20,072 bases of DNA from JAQUOA01 sp037443785 (GTDB taxonomy: Bacteria; Bacteroidota; Ignavibacteria; UBA10030; UBA8401), in NCBI GenBank assembly GCA_037443785.1, contig JBBINR010000050.1:1-20072 (forward strand), given 5' to 3'. Below are positions 19,940-20,072 of the stretch, in pieces. The notes beneath the pieces are model-generated. The model did no database searches and was not told where the DNA came from. It was given only the letters and a program-made list of their open reading frames with translations. The translations under genes were made by a program, and so were the position numbers. The stretch's first letter is position 1. The number at the start of each line of letters is the position of its first letter.

Positions 19940-20072
19940 ACACTGGCTTTTTTTATACCTAAAAATTGACGGAACTCGTCAGTAATAACAACCTACGTTT
20001 ATCGTATTTTTGTACCGTAATCATTCCCGTGATTACCCTCCTTTAATGGTTGGTGAACACAACACCCGTCCC
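19940..20072. other. non-coding tail with two hairpins
   Basis: All three forward frames starting just after the HNH gene meet stop codons within about 45 bases. Two hairpins are visible: TGACG/CGTCA (19967-19971, 19977-19981) and GTAATCA/TGATTAC (20017-20023, 20030-20036). A frame ATGGTTGGTGAA begins at 20046 and is open to the window end, but lacks a Shine-Dalgarno. Could be an intergenic regulatory region or the flank of a mobile insertion. Confidence 0.4.

Noticed and set aside
1..20072. CRISPR array or insertion sequence
   Set aside because: I found no regularly spaced repeats and no transposase or terminal inverted repeats.

Overview
The window looks like the left end of a prophage integrated at a tRNA-Lys gene in a moderately AT-rich (about 40% GC by eye) bacterium, probably of the Bacteroidota/Chlorobi/Ignavibacteria group. 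The clues are the two-helix DUF3098-like membrane protein before the tRNA, a TAnnTTTG-type -10 region, and a mixture of strong AGGAGG ribosome sites with SD-less starts. This taxonomic guess is an inference; no marker gene fixes it.

Layout. Positions 1-2703 are host chromosome: the C-terminal three quarters of a GH13 alpha-amylase-family protein, a compact candidate small RNA with C-rich loops ending in an intrinsic terminator, and a small membrane protein. A complete tRNA-Lys(TTT) at 2768-2839, with its own promoter and a bidirectional terminator, is the probable attachment site. Next comes a leftward lysogeny operon: HTH repressor, ImmA-like metallopeptidase, YD-repeat-like lipoprotein, tyrosine integrase. 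A divergent promoter/operator region (5675-5747) separates it from a rightward early operon. That operon holds Cro/CII/excisionase-like DNA-binding proteins, at least three tiny membrane proteins, zinc-ribbon proteins, an HsdM-like SAM-binding protein without a visible NPPF/Y motif, and two HNH nucleases.

Positions 12032-16239 form a tightly coupled cassette with mostly overlapping stop/start codons: a ParB-like protein, a ParB/ParB-like/methyltransferase fusion, an unknown, an ASCH-domain protein, a HAD-like phosphatase with an altered motif, a CmoA-like methyltransferase and a conserved phage protein. Taken together it is a candidate nucleic-acid modification system and the most interesting part of the window. 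A small conserved protein and a terminator follow, then the packaging module: Nu1-like TerS, GpA-family TerL, a small protein in the gpW position, and an HNH homing endonuclease that may have interrupted the start of the next gene. The other end of the prophage and the head and tail genes lie outside the window. No replication helicase, primase, polymerase or SSB was recognised.
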